This document shows positions 27,565 through 36,305 of a stretch of DNA of 64,000 bases, in pieces (within the stretch, counting starts at the first letter, position 1; every line of letters starts with the position of its first letter). This DNA comes from Paludisphaera soli (GTDB taxonomy: Bacteria > Planctomycetota > Planctomycetia > Isosphaerales > Isosphaeraceae). The DNA lies in assembly GCF_011064595.1 (NCBI RefSeq), contig NZ_JAALJI010000003.1, forward strand, positions 1 through 64,000, in the 5' to 3' direction. The notes beneath the pieces were generated by a model. The model saw nothing but the letters and a program-made list of their open reading frames with translations. It made no database searches and had not been told where the DNA came from. The position numbers were made by a program, and so were the translations under genes.

Positions 27565-28563
27565 TCAACTCGCGATCGGCTCGGGCCGCGTCGGGGCGGT
27601 CGGCGAGTCGCGGAAGTAGTCGATGACGCCCTGGAGGATCTCGTCGAGCGACTTCCGGGGCTGGTAACCGATCAGGGCGTGAATCTTGGAGATGTCCGGG
27701 ACGCGCCGGGGCATGTCCTCGAAGCCGTCGCCGTAGGCCTGCTCGTAGGGGATGCGGACGATCTCGGAATCGGATTGGGTGAGGGATCGGACCCGCTCGG
27801 CCAGGCCGAGGATGCTGATCTCCTCGGTCGAGCCGATGTTGTAGACCTCGCCGACGGCGCCGGGGTGGTCCATCAGGCCGACGAGCGCGGCGACCACGTC
27901 GGAGACGTCGGTGAAGCAGCGCGACTGCGCGCCGTCGCCGTGGATGGTGATCGGCCGGCCGGTCAAAGCCTGCTTGACGAACGTCGGCACCACCATGCCG
28001 TACTGGCCGGTCTGGCGGGGGCCGACGGTGTTGAACAGCCGGACCAGGACCGTCGGCAGCTTGCGCTCGCGCCAGTAGGCCAGGGCCAGGAACTCGTCGA
28101 TCGCTTTCGAGCAGGCGTAGCTCCAGCGTCCCTTGCTCGTGGCTCCCAGGACGAGGTTGCCGTCCTCGCGGAACGGGACGTCCTCGCTCAGGCCGTAGAC
28201 TTCGGAGGTGGAGGCGAGCAGGACCTTTTTCTTCTTCTTGTTGGCGGCGGCCAGGACGACCTCCGCGCCATGGACGTTGGTCTCGATGGTGCGGACGGGG
28301 CTCTCGACGATCAGCCTGACGCCGACGGCGGCGGCCAGGTGGAAGACCACGTCGCACTGGTCGACGAGTTCCGCCACCGTGGGGGCGTGGTGTACGCTTT
28401 CAATGGTGTAATGGAAGCCCTTCCGGGAGCGGAGGTGGCGGATGTTGTCGATGCTTCCCGTCGACAGGTCGTCGAGGATGTAGACCTCGTCGCCCCGTTC
28501 CAGATAGGCGTCGGCCAGATGCGAACCGATGAAGCCGGCGCCCCCGGTGATGAGCACGCGCAT
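27565..28563 (-). CDS. NAD-dependent epimerase/dehydratase (nucleotide-sugar, UDP-glucuronate decarboxylase-like)
   Basis: A 332-residue extended short-chain dehydrogenase/reductase. The Rossmann glycine motif is GGAGFIGSH (residues 7-15), the acceptor Asp lies at ILDDLSTG, and the catalytic Tyr149/Lys153 are in SYACSKAIDE with STSEVYG as the Ser/Thr site. RLFNTVGPRQTGQYGMV and FTDVSDVVAAL complete the family pattern, which is close to UDP-glucuronate decarboxylase / UDP-glucose 4-epimerase enzymes making cell-surface sugar precursors. A second open stretch upstream would extend the protein into non-family sequence, so I start at ATG 28563. The gene is convergent with the GxGYxYP gene and divergent from the acyltransferase fusion. 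Confidence 0.93.
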   Translation of the reverse strand: MRVLITGGAGFIGSHLADAYLERGDEVYILDDLSTGSIDNIRHLRSRKGFHYTIESVHHAPTVAELVDQCDVVFHLAAAVGVRLIVESPVRTIETNVHGAEVVLAAANKKKKKVLLASTSEVYGLSEDVPFREDGNLVLGATSKGRWSYACSKAIDEFLALAYWRERKLPTVLVRLFNTVGPRQTGQYGMVVPTFVKQALTGRPITIHGDGAQSRCFTDVSDVVAALVGLMDHPGAVGEVYNIGSTEEISILGLAERVRSLTQSDSEIVRIPYEQAYGDGFEDMPRRVPDISKIHALIGYQPRKSLDEILQGVIDYFRDSPTAPTRPEPIAS

Positions 28564-28825
28564 GGGTAACCCGATCCCCCTCTTCTTCCGGGGAGGTCGC
28601 CCGCCGGTGATGCTCCAGGCCGCCCGCGACTCCCCCGTCCAGCGTATCGCCCCCCGCGCCGCGAAGGAACACGGGAACGCGGACGGGGGGCCGGAAATCC
28701 GACCTCGGCTGTCGCTCGCGAGCTGGACTTGCTCATAATCCGGACGTAGGACATTCTGCGACACTCGGCCGGCGGGCCTTGCGTTCATCCCTCCTATCAT
28801 GGCACAGCGACCAGGAGTCGGGTTG

Positions 28826-31800
28826 ATGGCTGACGCGGCGGACACGCAAGAGACTCTCGGGTCGACGACCGCGCCGGGGAGCCTACGGCCGATCGGCGGG
28901 CTGCTGGCGACGCAGTTCGCGGGGGCCTTCAACGACAACGCCTGGAAGCAGCTCGTCATCCTCCTCGCGCTCGCCGCGGCGGCCAGCGAGAGCCAGGGCC
29001 AGACCCGGACGTCGATCGCCCAGATCATCCTGCTGATCCCGCTGATGGCGATCTCGCTGCCGGCCGGCGTGCTGGCGGATCGCATGGGCAAGCGCACGAT
29101 CATCGTCTGGATGAAGGTCGCGGAGCTGGCCCTCATCTCCCTCGGCACCGCGGCGCTCCTGATGCAACCCGCGGGGGGCTGGCCGATGTTCGCGGTGCTA
29201 GGGCTCCTGGGCGTGCAGGCCGCGCTCTACAGCCCGGCGAAGTACGGCATCCTCCCCGAGATCCTGCCGCACGCCGAGCTGTCGCGGGGGAACGGGCTCC
29301 TGGAGATGCTCACGAACGTCGCCTTGATCGGGGGGACCGTCGCGGCCGGCCCTCTCTTCGCCATGAGTCCCGGCCGGCCCTGGCTGGCCGCCTTTCCGCT
29401 GGTGGCCCTCTCGGCCGTGGGCCTCCTCGCCGCGTTCCACATTCCCGCGGTCGCGCCGGCGCGGCGTGAAGGGGGCCTGATGGACACGCTGGGCATGGCG
29501 TCCGACGCGATTCGAGGCGACCGCGTCCTCCGGCTGGCCGTAGTCGGCCAGGTGATCGTGTGGAGCATCGCCACGCTGATCCCGCCCCCCCTGCTTCCCT
29601 ACGCCAAGATCGTGCTGGGCCTGGAGGAATGGAAGTCGAACCTTCCGCTGGGCGCCCTGGGGTTGGGGATCGGATTGGGCTGCTACCTGGCGGGCCGACT
29701 GTCGAGGAAGAATGTCGAATATGGGCTGCTGCCGCTGGGCGCCCTGGGGATGTCGCTGAGCGCCCTGACGTTCGGGATCTGGGGGCCCGGCCTCGTCGGG
29801 ATGCTGATCTTGATGGGGGCGCTCGGCTTCTTCGCCGGCTTCCTGCTCGTGCCGCTGAACGCGATCGTGCAGTGGCGAGCCCCGGCGGATCGTCGAGGCG
29901 CCGTGATCGCGGCGACGAACGTGCTGGTCTACGCCGGCATGCTCAGCGTCTCGGTCCTCGCGCTAGGCCTCGCCTGGGCGGAGGTCTCCGGCCGGAGCAT
30001 CTTCGTCCTCATCGGCCTGGGCCTGGGGATCGGATTCTTCTGGGCCTTGAAGCTGGTGCCCGAGGCTTTCCTGCGATTCCTGATGCTGGGCCTCGCGAAC
30101 ACCGTCTACCGCGTCCGGGTCATCGGCCGCACCAACATCCCGAGCCAGGGCCAGGCGCTCCTGGTCCCGAACCACGTCTCGTTCATGGACGGCCTGTTCA
30201 TCATGGCCGCGACCGACCGGCCGGTGCGGTTCGTGGTCTATTCCGAGTATTTCAAGCGGCCGATCGTCGGCCGTCTGCTGCGGGCCATGCGGGCGATCCC
30301 CATCTCGCCCTCCGGAGGCCCCCGGATGATCCTCCAGGCCTTCCGCGAGGCCGGCAAGGCCCTCGACGCGGGCGAGTTGGTCTGCCTCTTCCCCGAGGGC
30401 CAGCTCTCGCGCACCGGCCTCATCGGCCCCTTTCAACGCGGGCTGCAGCGGATCGTCAAGAATCGGACGACGCCGATCGTGCCGGTCCACCTGGACCGGC
30501 TTTACGACAGCGTCTTCGCCCCGGTGAGCGGCCGTCGCATCCCCGAGCGGGTCCCGTTCCCGGTGACGGTCTCGGTCGGCGACCCGCTGCCGTCGACGGC
30601 ATCCCTGTTCGAGATCCGCCAGTCGATCCGCGACCTCGACAATGCGGCGGAGGCCTACCGCAAGGCCGATTGCCGGCCGCTCCACCACGGCTTCATCCGC
30701 CAGGCCCGACGCAATGCGGGGCGGCTGGCTCTGGCGGACTTGCAGAAGCCTTCGCTCTCCTACGGCCGGACGCTGGCCGCCTCGCTGGCGATGGCCCGGA
30801 AGCTCCGGGAACGCTGGGCGGGGCAACGGAACGTCGGCGTGATGCTGCCGGCGAGCATGGGCGCGGCGGTGGTCAACATCGCCGCCGCGATGGCCGGCAA
30901 GACGGTCGTCAACCTGAATTTCACCGGCGGCCGCGCGGGCATAGAGTCGAGCGCGAAGCAGGCCGGGCTCACCACCCTCGTCACCAGTCGGCAGTTCCTC
31001 CAGAAGGCCAAGCTGGAGCCGCCCGGCGGCCTGGAGCTGATCTACGCCGAGGACGAGATGGCGGGGATCACGCGCAAGGACAAGATCAAGGCGATGGCGA
31101 TGGCCCTGCTCGCGCCGATCCGGGCGCTGGAGCGTTACGCCGGGGCCGAGCGGCCGGTCTCGCTGGACGACGCGGCGACGATCATCTTCAGCAGTGGCAG
31201 CACCGGCGAGCCGAAGGGCGTGGTGCTGACCCACTACAATATCGTGGCGGACATCGAGGCGATCCGCCGGATGTATCGCGTGCTGCCGAACGACCGCCTG
31301 GCGTCGATCCTGCCGTTCTTCCATTCGTTCGGCTACACCATGTTCTGGTTCGCGAAGACGAGCGGGATGGGGTCGGCGTTCCACCCCACCCCGCTCGACG
31401 CCCTCGCCGTCGGCACGCTCGTCGAGCGATTCTCGGTCACGGTGCTGATGGCGACGCCGACGTTCCTGCACCTCTACGTCCGTCGCTGCGCCCCGGGACA
31501 GTTCGGCTCGCTCCGGCTCGTGCTGGCCGGGGCGGAGCGTCTGCCGGACTCGCTCAGCCTGGCCTTCGAGGACGCCTTCGGCATCCGACCGATGGAGGGC
31601 TACGGCCTGACCGAGTGCGCACCGGTGGTCGCCGTGAACTGCTTCGACTACCGCGCCCCGGGCTTCTTCCAGCCGGGCTCGCGGCGGGGATACGTCGGCC
31701 AGCCGATCCCGGGCGTGGCGATCCGGATCGTCTCGCCGACGACGTACGAGCCGCTCGGGGCGAACACCGAGGGCCTGGTGCTCATCAAAGGGCCGAACGT

Positions 31801-32272
31801 GATGTCCGGCTACCTGGGACGCGAGGACCTGACGCGGCAAGCCTTCGTCGAGGGTTGGTACAACAGCGGCGACCTGGGGATGCTCAGCGACGACGGCTTC
31901 CTCAAGATCACCGGCCGGCTGTCGCGGTTCTCCAAGATCGGCGGCGAGATGGTCCCCCACGGAAGGGTCGAGGAGGCGCTCCAGGACGCCGTGAAGGCCG
32001 ACACCCAGCAGTTCGCCGTCACTTCTGTTGGCGATCCGAAGAAGGGCGAGAAGCTCGCCGTCCTCACCACCCTGGACGACGCCAGGGTGGACGAGGCCCT
32101 CAAGAAGCTCGGCGAGATGGGGCTGCCCAACCTGTTCATCCCGCGCCGGGACCACGTGTTCAAGGTGCCCGCCATCCCCATGCTGGGGAGCGGCAAGCTC
32201 GACCTCCGCGCGGTGCAGAAGTTGGCGGAGGAATCGCTCGCCGCGAAGGAACCCGCCGGCGTCCGGGGCTGA
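28826..32272 (+). CDS. Fusion of LplT-like MFS transporter, 1-acylglycerol-phosphate acyltransferase and acyl-ACP/CoA ligase
   Basis: A 1148-residue inner-membrane protein with three domains. Residues ~1-410 form a 12-helix MFS transporter (FAGAFNDNAWKQLVILLALA, LADRMGKRT). Residues ~430-630 form a PlsC acyltransferase with NHVSFMD (His450, Asp455) and FPEGQLSRTG (residues 522-531). Residues ~650-1148 form an adenylate-forming ligase with FSSGSTGEPKGVVLTHYNI (around 786-804) and the C-terminal GSGKLDLRAV lysine. In E. coli, LplT and Aas share this task, importing lysophospholipid and re-acylating it. ATG 28826 has AGGAG ten bases upstream; an ATG nine codons earlier has none. Membrane lipid repair is the likely job. 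Confidence 0.94.
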   Translation: MADAADTQETLGSTTAPGSLRPIGGLLATQFAGAFNDNAWKQLVILLALAAAASESQGQTRTSIAQIILLIPLMAISLPAGVLADRMGKRTIIVWMKVAELALISLGTAALLMQPAGGWPMFAVLGLLGVQAALYSPAKYGILPEILPHAELSRGNGLLEMLTNVALIGGTVAAGPLFAMSPGRPWLAAFPLVALSAVGLLAAFHIPAVAPARREGGLMDTLGMASDAIRGDRVLRLAVVGQVIVWSIATLIPPPLLPYAKIVLGLEEWKSNLPLGALGLGIGLGCYLAGRLSRKNVEYGLLPLGALGMSLSALTFGIWGPGLVGMLILMGALGFFAGFLLVPLNAIVQWRAPADRRGAVIAATNVLVYAGMLSVSVLALGLAWAEVSGRSIFVLIGLGLGIGFFWALKLVPEAFLRFLMLGLANTVYRVRVIGRTNIPSQGQALLVPNHVSFMDGLFIMAATDRPVRFVVYSEYFKRPIVGRLLRAMRAIPISPSGGPRMILQAFREAGKALDAGELVCLFPEGQLSRTGLIGPFQRGLQRIVKNRTTPIVPVHLDRLYDSVFAPVSGRRIPERVPFPVTVSVGDPLPSTASLFEIRQSIRDLDNAAEAYRKADCRPLHHGFIRQARRNAGRLALADLQKPSLSYGRTLAASLAMARKLRERWAGQRNVGVMLPASMGAAVVNIAAAMAGKTVVNLNFTGGRAGIESSAKQAGLTTLVTSRQFLQKAKLEPPGGLELIYAEDEMAGITRKDKIKAMAMALLAPIRALERYAGAERPVSLDDAATIIFSSGSTGEPKGVVLTHYNIVADIEAIRRMYRVLPNDRLASILPFFHSFGYTMFWFAKTSGMGSAFHPTPLDALAVGTLVERFSVTVLMATPTFLHLYVRRCAPGQFGSLRLVLAGAERLPDSLSLAFEDAFGIRPMEGYGLTECAPVVAVNCFDYRAPGFFQPGSRRGYVGQPIPGVAIRIVSPTTYEPLGANTEGLVLIKGPNVMSGYLGREDLTRQAFVEGWYNSGDLGMLSDDGFLKITGRLSRFSKIGGEMVPHGRVEEALQDAVKADTQQFAVTSVGDPKKGEKLAVLTTLDDARVDEALKKLGEMGLPNLFIPRRDHVFKVPAIPMLGSGKLDLRAVQKLAEESLAAKEPAGVRG

Positions 32273-32311
32273 CCGAAACGCGAACCGATCCGGCCCAGGA
32301 GCCTGCGCGCG

Positions 32312-33037
32312 ATGAATCTCGTGGATGCGATCCAGGATCAGATCTCGGGGGAGGGCCTGCGGAAGCTCGCCGTCGACCTGGACCAGAGCGAGGACCAGGC
32401 CCGCGCGGCGACGGCCGCCGCCTTGCCCGCGGTGCTGGCCTCGCTTTCGAATCAGGTCCTCGACGGCCACGCCCTCGACGCCCTGCTCCGCTCCCTCCGC
32501 GAGCGCCCCGAAGCCTCGGCCGAGCCGAAAGTGATCGACGATTCCGACCTGCTGGGGCCCGCGCTTGGCGCGAACCTCCCTGAGTTGATCGATCTCCTCG
32601 CCCGGACGACGAGACTCGAACCATCCGCGGTCCGGAAGCTCCTGGTAGCCCTCGGGCCGGTCGTCCTGGACACGATAGCGGCTCGAGCGCGCGCCGAGGG
32701 CGGGCTCGACGCCGAGCATCTGATCCACGTCTTCACCGCCGAGAAGCCGAAGATCACCGGGGCTCTCCCCGAAGGCCTCTCGCTCGCCGACCTCCCCTCG
32801 ATCCCAGGCGTGCCTACAACCGTGACTCCGGCCGTCGAGGAAGGCCCCGCCATACCGGGCTGGGTGCTGCCGGCTCTGGCCGTCGCGCTCGTCGCGGCCA
32901 GCGTTTGGTTCCTCCTCAAACAGCCTGTCGAAGTGCCGACGGCTCCGGAGTCGCCGGCTTCGCCGAAGCCCCGGAAGGAGGGCCTGACGCCGCCGCCGCC
33001 TCCGATCGAGCGGGCCGCGACCGCTCCCGAGAGCTGA
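32312..33037 (+). CDS. DUF937-like protein with a single membrane helix
   Basis: A 241-residue protein. The N-terminal two thirds resemble DUF937: LVDAIQDQISGEGLRKLA, ATAAALPAVLASLSNQVLDG and LLGPALGANLPELIDLLART, helical repeats rich in Ala and Leu. One transmembrane segment follows near residue 195 (GWVLPALAVALVAASVWFLL), and then a short Pro-rich tail (PESPASPKPRKEGLTPPPPP). The orientation implies the DUF937 part is cytoplasmic. The family is unknown, though some members near OmpA-like proteins suggest an envelope role. The gene follows the acyltransferase fusion by 39 bases and has a modest GGAGCC site. Confidence 0.75.
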   Translation: MNLVDAIQDQISGEGLRKLAVDLDQSEDQARAATAAALPAVLASLSNQVLDGHALDALLRSLRERPEASAEPKVIDDSDLLGPALGANLPELIDLLARTTRLEPSAVRKLLVALGPVVLDTIAARARAEGGLDAEHLIHVFTAEKPKITGALPEGLSLADLPSIPGVPTTVTPAVEEGPAIPGWVLPALAVALVAASVWFLLKQPVEVPTAPESPASPKPRKEGLTPPPPPIERAATAPES

Positions 33038-33079
33038 GTTCGACCCGGATCCTCTGGCGTCGACGACGGCGGATCGTGT

Positions 33080-33085
33080 TAAAAT
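33080..33085 (+). promoter_or_regulatory. Candidate -10 box of the HD-domain gene
   Basis: TAAAAT matches five of six -10 positions and ends ten bases before the ATG, so transcription would start at or very near the initiation codon. No good -35 box is visible at 17 bases. Confidence 0.35.
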
Positions 33086-33094
33086 TCGCGGATC

Positions 33095-33931
33095 ATGCAC
33101 GACAAATTCAAGAAGCCGTTCCGCGTCGCCGCCGCCACGGCGAAGCTCCGCAAGCAGATCGCCCTGGAGGCCGCGCGCCGGCTCCTCGACGCGTTCGACG
33201 TCCCCAGGGAGGAACCGGCCCCGCTCGACCGCCTGGAGGCCGCCTCCGAGTCGGACTACTACGCCGCCAAGCGGAAGGCCGCCGCCGTGCTGGGCCACCG
33301 GATCCGACCTGGCGACCTGCCCTCCGACGACGAGGTCCGCGAGCAACTCGTGGTTATCCAGAAGCAGCGCGCCGAGGACGTGGAAGAGGCCGACGACGAC
33401 GAGCCCACTCCGCCCGAGCCCGCCGACGACCTGCCGACGCCCGCCCTCTCCGAATCGATCGATCGATTCGCGGTCTACCGCCTCCGCCTGATCCCGCTCG
33501 AAGGGGTCAAGCAAGACGCGGAGACCCATCCCGAGGGGGATGCGCTTTACCACAGCCTGCAAGTCTTCCACCACGCCCGCGAGGCCCGTCCGTACGACGA
33601 GGAGTTCCTGCTGGCCGCCCTGCTCCACGACGTCGGCAAGGCGATCGACCCGCGCGACCACATCGCCGCGGCCGTCGACGGCCTGCGCGGCTCGGTCACC
33701 GACCGCACCCTGTGGCTGATCGCCCACCATATGGACCTCGTCACCTCTCGATACCGCGCCCTGGGGGTGAAGCAGCGCCGGGAGATCGAGGATTCCGAGT
33801 GGGCCGACGACCTGAAGTTGCTTCGCGAGTGCGACGACGCCGGCCGCGTGCCCGGCTCGGCCGTGGAATCGCTGGAAGAGACCCTGGCGTACATCCGCCG
33901 GCTTGCGACCGAGGAGTATCTCGACCTCTGA
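33095..33931 (+). CDS. HD-domain phosphohydrolase-like protein
   Basis: A 278-residue soluble protein. An N-terminal charged region (residues 1-120) carries the acidic insert DVEEADDDEPTPPEPADD. The C-terminal part is an HD domain, with His residues in LQVFHHAREA, the paired LLHDVGKAI and the later AHHMDLV, which together form a metal site for phosphate-ester cleavage. The substrate is unknown. A -10 box directly before the ATG suggests a leaderless transcript, and no ribosome site is visible. It lies 57 bases after the DUF937-like gene and before LarC, on the same strand. Confidence 0.85.
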   Translation: MHDKFKKPFRVAAATAKLRKQIALEAARRLLDAFDVPREEPAPLDRLEAASESDYYAAKRKAAAVLGHRIRPGDLPSDDEVREQLVVIQKQRAEDVEEADDDEPTPPEPADDLPTPALSESIDRFAVYRLRLIPLEGVKQDAETHPEGDALYHSLQVFHHAREARPYDEEFLLAALLHDVGKAIDPRDHIAAAVDGLRGSVTDRTLWLIAHHMDLVTSRYRALGVKQRREIEDSEWADDLKLLRECDDAGRVPGSAVESLEETLAYIRRLATEEYLDL

Positions 33932-34023
33932 GGCCGCGACGGCCCCCGTGGTTCCCTCTCCTCGCCCGCCCTCGACCACCCCGACGGCGCTGCCTACGAC
34001 CGTCGGCTCGGGCGGTTCCTGGG

Positions 34024-34051
34024 TTGCGGAGGGGGGCGGGGAGGCTAGAAT
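34024..34051 (+). promoter_or_regulatory. Candidate promoter of larC
   Basis: TTGCGG, 16 bases, TAGAAT. The -10 box covers the upstream in-frame ATG at 34050, which therefore cannot be the true start if this promoter is used; transcription would begin near 34058. Confidence 0.45.
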
Positions 34052-34094
34052 GGAACTCCTTCGAGCGAACGGAAATGAGACGAGGAGCGTGGTC

Positions 34095-35294
34095 GTGCGC
34101 GTCGGATACTTCGATTGCTTCAGCGGCGTCTCCGGCGACATGACCCTCGGCGCGCTCGTCGACGCGGGCGTGGACGGTCGCGCGATCCAGCAGGCCGTCG
34201 CCAGCCTCGGGCTGCCCGGCGAACTCTCGTTCGAAACGGTCAAGCGAGGGGGCTTCCGGGCCACCTACGCCCGGGTCGAGACGCCCCGCGAGCACGCCCA
34301 CCGGCACTGGCCCCACATCGAGGCGATCATCGAGAAGGGGGTGTTGACCCCGCGTCAGAAAGATCTCGCCACCAGCATCTTCCTGAGGCTGGGCGAGGCC
34401 GAGGCGCGGGTCCACGGCGTCGAGTTGGCGAAGATCCACTTCCACGAGGTCGGAGCCGTCGATTCGATCATCGACATCGTCGGCTCCGCCGTCGGCCTCG
34501 ACCTGCTGGGCGTCGACCGCTTCGAATGCAGCGCGGTGCCGCCGGGACGCGGCTCGATCAGGGCCGAGCACGGCCGCATGGCCCTCCCGGCCCCGGCCAC
34601 GGCGGAGATCCTCAAGGGGGTGCCGCTCGCCGAGTCGACCGTCGAGATGGAGATGACCACGCCCACGGGGGCGGCGATCGTGACGACGGTCTGCGAGCGA
34701 TTCGGCCCCCTGCCCGCCCTGACCGTCGAGTCGATCGGCCTCGGGGCGGGGACCCGCGAGGTCCACGGGCAGGCGAACATCCTCCGGCTGTTCGTCGGGG
34801 TGCTGGAGCCCTCGCCCCACGGCGACCGCGTGTACATGCTGGAGACGAATCTCGACGACCTGCCGGGCGAGGTGATCGGCTACACGACCGTCAAGCTCCT
34901 GGAAGCCGGCGCTCTCGACGTCTTCACCACGGCCATCCAGATGAAGAAGAACCGGCCGGGCGTCATGGTCAGCATCCTCTGCGACGAGGCCAGGATCCCC
35001 GCCATGGAGGAGATCCTCTTCCGCGAGACGACCACGCTGGGCGTGCGGCGGTTCCCCGTCAGCCGCCACAAGCTGAACCGCAAGCCCGTCGAGGTCGAGA
35101 CCGAGTTCGGCGTGGTCCGCGGCAAGCTGGGCTGGCTCGAAAGCCGTCCGCCGACCTTCAGCCCGGAGTTCGACGACTGCGCGAAGATCGCGTCGGAACG
35201 CAGGGTCGCCCTGCGTGAGGTCTTCGACGCCGCCCACGCCGCTTACGCACGCCGACCGGCGGGCTCGGCCCCGGAACAGAACCTCGCCCACTGA
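34095..35294 (+). CDS. larC: Nickel-pincer cofactor biosynthesis protein LarC
   Basis: A 399-residue protein that inserts nickel into the pyridinium-based pincer cofactor used by lactate racemase and related enzymes. Family marks are RVGYFDCFSGVSGDMTLGA at the very start, IHFHEVGAVDSIIDIVG (metal-binding His residues), GRGSIRAEHGRMALPAPAT and MTTPTGAAIV, with the C-terminal half ending in RKPVEVETEFG. The sequence is one continuous frame; in some lactobacilli this product is made by programmed frameshifting, which is not needed here. I chose GTG 34095 with GAGGAG seven bases upstream. No larA, larB or larE is in the window, so the partners must be elsewhere. Confidence 0.93.
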   Translation: MRVGYFDCFSGVSGDMTLGALVDAGVDGRAIQQAVASLGLPGELSFETVKRGGFRATYARVETPREHAHRHWPHIEAIIEKGVLTPRQKDLATSIFLRLGEAEARVHGVELAKIHFHEVGAVDSIIDIVGSAVGLDLLGVDRFECSAVPPGRGSIRAEHGRMALPAPATAEILKGVPLAESTVEMEMTTPTGAAIVTTVCERFGPLPALTVESIGLGAGTREVHGQANILRLFVGVLEPSPHGDRVYMLETNLDDLPGEVIGYTTVKLLEAGALDVFTTAIQMKKNRPGVMVSILCDEARIPAMEEILFRETTTLGVRRFPVSRHKLNRKPVEVETEFGVVRGKLGWLESRPPTFSPEFDDCAKIASERRVALREVFDAAHAAYARRPAGSAPEQNLAH

Positions 35295-35323
35295 CCAGCC
35301 TCCCGGGAAGGAGCGGTCGCCCC

Positions 35324-35815
35324 GTGAACTACACCTACTTCTGGCTGACCAGCGGCCTCGCCTGCCTCTTCGCCCTGGTCCTGCTCTCGACCGCCACCTG
35401 CCTGTTCCTGGTCCGTCGGCTCGACGTGCTATCCCACGCCCATGACGCGACTGAGCAGCGAGTGATCCAGCTCGCCTACGAGTTGCGACGGCTGGAGCAC
35501 CTCGCCGGCCAGATCGAGCGACGAAGAGCAAGCGGCTCGTCGTACGGCGAGGGCCGCGATCGGGACGCCGAGGACGACTCTCCCCCCGCGGCGTTGATAT
35601 CCGTGCCGGACCTGGGGGTAGAAGGCGGGGCCGACGACGCCGCCGGGTTCGCGGAGAAGCATCACGAGATCTGGACGCTGGTCGAGGCCGGCCGAACCCC
35701 CGGCGAGATCGCCCTGGCGACGGGTCGGCCCATCGGCCAGGTTGAGTTGATCGTGGGCCTCTACCGTCAGCACCAGGCCTCGCATCTCCAGGGACGCCAT
35801 GACGGACCCGCTTGA
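35324..35815 (+). CDS. Small membrane protein with a C-terminal helix-turn-helix-like segment
   Basis: A 163-residue protein with one N-terminal transmembrane helix (LACLFALVLLSTATCLFLV), then a coiled stretch (ATEQRVIQLAYELRRLEHLA), a low-complexity acidic linker and a C-terminal helical pair (EIWTLVEAGRTPGEIALATG and QVELIVGLYRQ) that looks like a helix-turn-helix. The layout suggests a membrane-tethered DNA- or protein-binding factor, but the family is unknown. The start is GTG 35324 with GGAAGGAGCGG upstream, a strong site. It overlaps the next membrane protein gene by 17 bases. Confidence 0.68.
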   Translation: MNYTYFWLTSGLACLFALVLLSTATCLFLVRRLDVLSHAHDATEQRVIQLAYELRRLEHLAGQIERRRASGSSYGEGRDRDAEDDSPPAALISVPDLGVEGGADDAAGFAEKHHEIWTLVEAGRTPGEIALATGRPIGQVELIVGLYRQHQASHLQGRHDGPA

Positions 35816-36305
35816 CGCCGGCCCGGGGGCCGAGCCCCTCGAACCCGAGGCCTCGCGATGCCTGGGCCGAACCCGTTCCTGGGTGCTGAACGTCCTGGTG
35901 GTCGACGGCCTCTCGATCCTCGGTTCGGCCCTGGTCATCCGCGGGATCGGGCCGATCGCCGTCGACGCCGATCCGGAGTCGCTCCGCAAGATCCTGCTCG
36001 GCGGCCTGTTCGTCGTCTTCGCCGGCGCGATGATCGTGCTCCGGCGGCTGGGCGGCCGAGAACGCCTCGCCGAGCCGTCGACGCGGGCCTCGCGGTTCTT
36101 CGCGTCGCACGTCGGCGCGGCGGCGATCGGCTGGCTGGCGCTGCCGGCCGGCCTGGCCTACGGACTCGCGATCGATCCGAACCTCGGGGGCGTCGCCCCG
36201 TTCTGGCTCGCGGCGATGGTGCTCGGCAAGCTCGCCTATCCCTCGGCGGTCGAGCTGGAAGGATTCGACGAACCGATGGCCGTGGAGTCGGAGTCCGCCG
36301 CATGA
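35799..36305 (+). CDS. Integral membrane protein, function unknown
   Basis: A 168-residue protein with four hydrophobic segments: VLNVLVVDGLSILGSALVI, LLGGLFVVFAGAMIVL, ASHVGAAAIGWLALPAGLAY and APFWLAAMVLGKLAYP. No motif is recognised. It overlaps the genes on both sides (17 bases upstream, ATGA downstream), so it is translated with the glycosyltransferase gene that follows and may help that enzyme or its product cross the membrane. The ribosome site is weak and start choice rests on the overlaps. Confidence 0.72.
   Translation: MTDPLDAGPGAEPLEPEASRCLGRTRSWVLNVLVVDGLSILGSALVIRGIGPIAVDADPESLRKILLGGLFVVFAGAMIVLRRLGGRERLAEPSTRASRFFASHVGAAAIGWLALPAGLAYGLAIDPNLGGVAPFWLAAMVLGKLAYPSAVELEGFDEPMAVESESAA

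Noticed and set aside
29560-32583. Second plus-strand frame of about 1000 codons overlapping the acyltransferase fusion
   Set aside because: Arg/Pro/Gly-rich out-of-frame reading of the same strand; the sense frame contains three sets of catalytic motifs.
29963-34264. Very long open frame on the minus strand, over 1400 codons, opposite the acyltransferase fusion and its neighbours
   Set aside because: It runs antisense to well-supported genes with clear family motifs; its translation is biased in Arg, Val and Asp and shows no domain. It is a by-product of high GC and codon bias.
33741-36110. Minus-strand open frame opposite larC and the small membrane protein genes
   Set aside because: Antisense to LarC; no ribosome site and no recognisable domain.
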